DNA from: Rhodamnia argentea
Taxonomy: Eukaryota > Streptophyta > Magnoliopsida > Myrtales > Myrtaceae
Reading direction: 5' to 3'
Length of the DNA stretch: 64,000 nucleotides
Assembly (NCBI RefSeq): GCF_020921035.1
Contig: NC_063156.1
Coordinates: 24,104,283 to 24,168,282 of the forward strand
The notes under the pieces were generated by a model, which saw nothing but the letters and a program-made list of their open reading frames with translations, did no database searches and was not told the DNA's origin. Shown one piece after another: positions 59,601 to 64,000 of this stretch; position 1 is the stretch's first letter, and every line of letters begins with the position of its first letter. The position numbers and the translations under genes were made by a program.

Positions 59601-61000
59601 CTTTTATCCCTTTGCTTGATATGTTGTGCATATGCATCACTTTCAGGACGAAAGCGATCCTTATCATGCCAAATCTTTGGCGTATTAGTCTAGGTTGAAT
59701 CAGTTGAGTGTTCAACATCTGACAGTATGAACATCCTGGGTTTTTCGTGGACTGCTACTGTTCCACAGTATCTTTCATATGCATTCCATAATCCCTGCCT
59801 CCACTCCAAGCTATGTTCATCACCTTGAAAGCCAAACTTTACGGACAATAATATCAGTTTGAAACTGTTATTCTTATTTGGAGAGGCTACCTATATGCTA
59901 TACCGCACAAATGGACAAGCTTGCTCATTTGACCGGAGGTCTCATCAAGAGGCACCAGAGGGAAAATGCTCTATCATATGAACTGTAGTTGGTTCTCAGC
60001 ATTCGTTATCATATGGACCTTCAAACAAAGGTTATCAAGCCACTGGTTCGAAAATCACTATTCCATTGCCTTTTCGCACAACCAAAGAAAATAGCTCCCT
60101 ATTCAACATGTAAACTTGGGTTTAGTGCTTCATGTCGGTAATTGACTAGGCATGAAACAAGGTGATTGTTAGTTGATCCCATTATCGTCTATAGGAGATA
60201 CTAAGTTAGCATGCCAAACCAGAGACTAATTAGTTTATTTGGGGACATCTAGGAAGAGAGAAATTCAGGTCGAAATAAGCGGATAAAACCCAACATGACA
60301 GATTGCTCATTCTTGCGTGTCTAGGGGACATCACATCTCATATTGTTCCGTCTATAATAATCTTCTCAATGCCAACATATTTCCGCCAGGCCGCAGCGTA
60401 TTATTTCCATGGTCTGATACTCAATGAGGGGAAGTCCCATGGAATGGCAGCAGCTGCTTTGCAGGTAGCGGTCGAGTCTCTCGAAGAAAGTAAGAAGCTC
60501 TCCGAGGCATTCGACGCAACACCTCCTCTGTCAAGGTGACAAATTGAAAATTTTCCTGTCCGCTGCTTTCTGTTAGCTTTCTTGTTTTCTCAGCGAGCGA
60601 CCAGAATTAGTTTGTTATCTCTAGTTCGAGAACAGGACCTAACAACATTCTCTTGCTTCAGAAACCCACCGCTTTGGGGAGCCACAAAGTATATCTCCGA
60701 GAAAATTCCGAAAGATGCTTCCGTCAAAGTGCGGATAAACAGAGATTTGTACTCCCAAGATAAGTAAGTCCTCCTCCTCCGCCTACAGAAAACGTGAAAG
60801 AATCTCGACATGAGCAAACCGATCGATCACCTGCATTACTGTCGTGTAGCAGGACCGCAGAGGGCGCACCGACCTTGCCCGATTTTGCTTTGGCCTTAAA
60901 ACCCGATGAATACCAACTCCCTTCAGTGCATAGCTGTTGGAATGAGGAGAAGATAGACAGAAGCAGGCTGGAGGCCAACCAGCCCAAGGGCACAAGATGA
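56635..61000 (+). CDS. BRO1-domain protein
   Basis: Eleven coding exons joining in frame to 423 aa: 56635-56887, 56988-57062, 57146-57204, 57285-57420, 58357-58453, 58538-58604, 59220-59318, 59483-59572, 60390-60535, 60662-60763 and 60853-61000. All introns begin GT and end AG. The protein matches the plant family of short BRO1-like proteins: YVPGLRIPKPVDF near the N terminus, then ASVDVFLKAAGFLDYAVRHVLPQFP, GVLQALCLQALGQA, LACEIVKYWQQA, YVKWKYVEAKAAAYYFHGLIL and EKIPKDASVKVRINRDLYS, ending near TLPDFALALKPDEYQLPSV. BRO1 domains bind ESCRT-III partners in ALIX/Bro1. The plant short forms lack the V and proline-rich regions and their role is poorly defined. The MGC start is a possible N-myristoylation/palmitoylation signal (MGCLVST), which would favour membrane attachment. 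An acceptor-like site 20 bp before the ATG suggests a leader intron. Confidence 0.92.
58775..58910. repeat. 68-bp tandem duplication in intron 6 of the BRO1 gene
   Basis: Two adjacent copies (58775-58842 and 58843-58910) differ only at about three bases, and a short start of a third copy follows. The unit begins cagtttagatagagattcag. High identity suggests a recent event. Confidence 0.9.
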
Positions 61001-61797
61001 AGTGTTGCATAAAAGACAGCTGCGGAACTCGGACACGGGGAATATACAGAAGCAAAGTGGATCATCCGAGGAGTTCACTCGGATCCAAGGACGGGAAATT
61101 TTTCTCGATTTAAGTTTTGGTTTTCCTGTATGTTTTTGGCTCCGTTTTCATTACGGCCACGGCCAGCTCAAGAGAGAGAGAGGCCTTTGAAACTGTACAA
61201 GTATCTGTGCGAGTGTAATTTCTATGACAACCAAGCAATGTTTGTCTTCCTGTCAAAGTTCAAGCGAGTGGAGAATTTAGCCTGTGTATTATTGATTGTG
61301 AAACGGATCAGAGAATTGTGAATGAATGTGAAGAACGGACTAAGTTGCATATGCATATATAAGATAGGTAGGCCGTTGCAGAATGCAGAGTTGGATTATG
61401 TTGTATGATCAGCATCTTTCTTTGGATCAATCATTTAATTTTTCGTTTATTAATGTATCGTAATGAAAATGTGTGCTGAATATCCACTTTTTGTCACTTT
61501 TTGTCTTTTGTCACAGCCACTTTTTGTTACTTGACCTTGTGATTATCGATACATTTTTTTTTGTTCTAATTGTGTTTTTAATCCTTAAATTATATCATTA
61601 ATCGTACTAATGTTTTCGCCAATTTTTTTTTACTTTTTCTTTATGTTGTTAGTGTCATTAACATTTACTTTTGCTGAAATTAATATTATAGTTAGATTTT
61701 GGTTTTCTCTATTTTCTTCATTCTTTCACTCTTCTCTTGTAAATCAATAATAAAAGAGAGATTTCTTTCAAAGAAATAAAATGAAAATAAAATTTAT
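61001..61797. other. 3' flank of the BRO1 gene
   Basis: Holds the 3' untranslated region of the BRO1 gene, then AT-rich DNA with a short direct repeat ('ccactttttgt' three times near 61484-61525). No gene recognised. Confidence 0.4.
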
Positions 61798-61894
61798 CTT
61801 TAAAATTTGGTAAAATTCCAAACAAGGGCATAAAGTGACTTTATTTGAAATAATGGTGTGAAGTGGCCATACCAGCCACAAAGAAGGGCCTGAC
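61798..61894. repeat. MITE, family B fragment (copy 2)
   Basis: The order 'aagggcataaagtgac', 'tttatttgaaata', 'gtgaagtgg' and 'aaagaagggcctgac' follows the family seen at 39822 and 62968. It stops exactly at the LTR of the copia element, at a point where the copy at 39822 continues with 'caagacattttcgtc'. Confidence 0.55.
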
Positions 61895-62160
61895 TGTTGA
61901 AAAGCAAATAAAGAACATAAAAAACACATGATTTAATGAGGTTTGGTAATATGCCTACGTCCTCGGTCAAACACTTCATCCTCTCTCTTTTTATTTTCTT
62001 CTTCGTTATTTCATCAAGTATGTACAAACCCATAGATATACAATTCGACGGACATATTCTACAAATCAAGTCTTTACGAAATAGAAAAGAGAATCCTCTA
62101 CAAATCGGGAAGAAAAAATCAAATCTCCTACAAATTAGGGAATTACAGCTCATGTCAACA
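61895..62160 (-). repeat. 3' LTR of the copia element
   Basis: A 266-bp unit with TGTTGA at 61895 and TCAACA at 62155-62160, the inverted ends of an LTR. It is followed by a G-rich purine tract (on the minus strand AAGGGGGAG) as expected for second-strand priming. Confidence 0.75.
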
Positions 62161-62967
62161 CTCCCCCTTAAGTTGGCACGTAGATATCTCGCATGCCCAA
62201 CTTATCCGGTGAGCTATAGAATGCTCTACTTGAAACAATATTCGTTAAGATATCTGCTAATTGGTCGTCGAATTTCATGAATGGAAACGGAATCACATTG
62301 GAATCCAAGTTCTACTTAATGAAGTGACAATCCACCTTAATTTGTTTGGTGCGATCATGTTGGACAGAATTATGAGAGATATCGATAGCTGCTTTGTTAT
62401 CACAAAACAACTCCATTTTAGACATATGAACAAAATCGAGTTATGTCATAAGTTTTCGAAGCCATAGGAGTTCACACAATCCCTTAGCCATTCCTCTAAA
62501 CTTTGGCTCAGCACTTGAAAGAGCTACTAATTTTTGTTTTTTTTGCTCCTCTACGTAATTAAATTCCTTCCCACGAAGGTAAAGTAACTCGAAGTTGATC
62601 TTACGTCTGATACACTTTCCAACCCAGTCTACATTAGTAAAACCTTCAATCTTAAAATGCCCACTCTTTTGAAACTCAAGCCCTCTCCCCAGAGCTCTCT
62701 TTAAATACCGAAGGATTCTCATTACACTATCCATATGGTCTTCACTTAGAGCATGCATAAATTAACTTATAACACTCACTGCATAGGTAATATCAAGACG
62801 TATATGCAACAAATAAATCAGTTTTCCAACTAACATTTGATATCTTTCTCTATTTGTAGGCACCTGATTAGAATACTCTCCAAGTCTATGATTCTGAACA
62901 ATCGGTGTGTCTGCAGATTTGCAATCTAGCATTCCCAATCCAGCTAATAAATCCAAAATATACTTTA

Positions 62968-63673
62968 GGGAAAAATCCAAAAAAGGGCCTGAAGTCTTCA
63001 GATTTTCTCAAATAAGGGCCCCAAGTGAACTATGCTTCAAATAAGGGCTCAAAGTGACATAATGTGTTTCAATTAAGGGCCCGAAGTGATCATAATGTTT
63101 CAAAAAAGGGTCCGGCCTGAAGGGCGTTTTCGTCATTTCACATTTTAATTTTTTTATTCATTTTTTCTCTTTTTCCTGATTTATGTAAATAAAAAAAAAA
63201 AAAAAACCTCCACGGGCGGGAGGGTTGCCCCTCCCGCCCTTTGTGCCACGGCCCACCGCCGGTGGGGGGGTCGGGCGGCGGAGAAGGCCGGTGGGGTCGC
63301 CGGCGACCCCGCCAAGCTTTCTTGCCACCGCCCTTCGGCGGTGGGCGGTGGCCACAGGCGGGAGGGGCGGCCCTCCCCTGTGAAGGTCCTGTTGACGGTT
63401 TTTTTTTTTTTTTTTCTTCGGGTGATAAAACAGATAACAAATAAAATAATAAAAAATAAAAAAATTAAATAAGTAAAAAGACTAAAATGCCCTTAAATCA
63501 GGCTCTTTTTTGAAATTTTATAGTCATTTCAAGCCCTTATTTGAAACAGTGTTCACTTGGGGCCCTTATTTGAAAAAATATGAGGACTTCGGGCCCTTTT
63601 TTGAAACAGTGTTCACTTGGGGCCCTTATTTGAGAAAATCTGAAGACTTCAGGCCCTTTTTTGGATTTTTCCC
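62968..63673. repeat. MITE, family B (Mutator-like), complete copy inside the copia element
   Basis: 706 bp with long inverted ends beginning GGGAAAAATCCAAAAAAGGG, and a perfect 9-bp target duplication tatacttta (62959-62967 and 63674-63682). A 9-bp duplication is the hallmark of Mutator-like elements. Each end contains tandem ~60-bp variants of 'gggcccttatttgaaacagt'. The middle is GC-rich (about 63210-63390) and encodes nothing recognisable. Confidence 0.9.
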
Positions 63674-64000
63674 TATACTTTATTTGAGATAGAAAAATAC
63701 CTCTCTCGGACCTTGCTACTTCAATCCCCAAGAAGTACTTAAGTCTATCAAGATTTTTAATCTCGAACTCCGTTAAGAGCTTCTGCTGTAATTTCACGAT
63801 TTTCTCATGATCATCTCTTGTAATAATCATATCATCTACATAAATAATTAGCACAGTTATTTTACCTCGACTTCGCCTCAAGAACAAGGTGTGATCAAAA
63901 TCGCTCCGAACATACCCATGCCTTTTCATAACCATACCGAACTGTCCAAACCAAGCTCGAAGAGACTGTTTCAATCTATACAATGATTGCTCCAACTTAC

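Larger units (their letters stand above)
61895..64000 (-). mobile_element. Ty1/copia retrotransposon fossil, 3' part (continues beyond the window)
   Basis: Read on the minus strand. From the window edge inward come the reverse transcriptase (YVDDMIIT near 63840), then, after the inserted MITE, the rest of the polymerase with the RNase H region (LRYLKRALGRG, VALSSAEPKFRGMAKG), a purine tract (about 62161-62170), and the 3' LTR. Order and motifs define the copia superfamily. It is broken, with several breaks besides the 706-bp insertion. The 5' part lies outside the window, so age cannot be judged by LTR comparison. Confidence 0.85.

Overview
The window is nuclear DNA of a flowering plant. It contains spliced genes with GT-AG introns, a PLS-class pentatricopeptide-repeat gene, a miraculin-like Kunitz gene, a nuclear tRNA-Phe and plant transposons (Ty1/copia, a probable Ty3/gypsy solo LTR, L1-type LINE, MITEs). 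Protein similarity points to a eudicot. The many short inverted-repeat elements with ends like 'ttaccaaaaaagtcctaaac' recall Myrtaceae (Eucalyptus and relatives), but that is an impression from memory, not a result.

Layout. At 1-397 (minus) is the 5' part of a DUF4408 membrane-protein gene that runs off the window. From 398 to 15479 I see about 15 kb of mostly anonymous DNA with a MITE, a TIR element holding an LTR-like insert, and a probable solo LTR at 11000-12634. A compact cluster follows: BOLA1-like (minus), tRNA-Phe (minus) and an E-class PPR gene (plus), with the tRNA lying inside the 314-bp space between the two divergent start codons. Next are a LysM-domain gene (21223-23156, one apparent frameshift) and STT3B, the oligosaccharyltransferase catalytic subunit (24299-28688, minus, six exons, 745 aa). 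A decayed YSL-type metal transporter gene lies at 30071-32205. The stretch 33.4-35.4 kb is dense in inverted-repeat elements. NRPB12/RPABC4 (36214-38105, minus) is a 51-aa RNA polymerase subunit in three exons, the first intron having a GC donor.

The second half holds a GEM-like GRAM-domain gene (41968-43231), a LINE 3' fragment just behind it, a miraculin-like Kunitz gene (45060-45677, minus), the replication-licensing gene CDT1 (47628-51185, minus), an orphan region rich in CACGTG palindromes (52.5-55.1 kb), and a BRO1-domain gene (56635-61000, eleven coding exons, 423 aa). The right end is a nested set of fossils: a Ty1/copia element that sits next to a MITE fragment and itself carries a 706-bp MITE with a perfect 9-bp target duplication.

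The genes do not form an operon or a pathway. They are mostly unrelated housekeeping functions: protein N-glycosylation, transcription, replication licensing, Fe-S/redox and organelle RNA processing. No convincing new biological system was found. The points most worth a second look are the tRNA inside the BOLA1/PPR bidirectional promoter, the GC-AG intron in NRPB12, the CACGTG-rich island without a gene, the indel-only decay of the YSL gene, and the nested MITE/copia structure. Exon borders were read by eye from splice consensus and reading-frame continuity, without transcript data.
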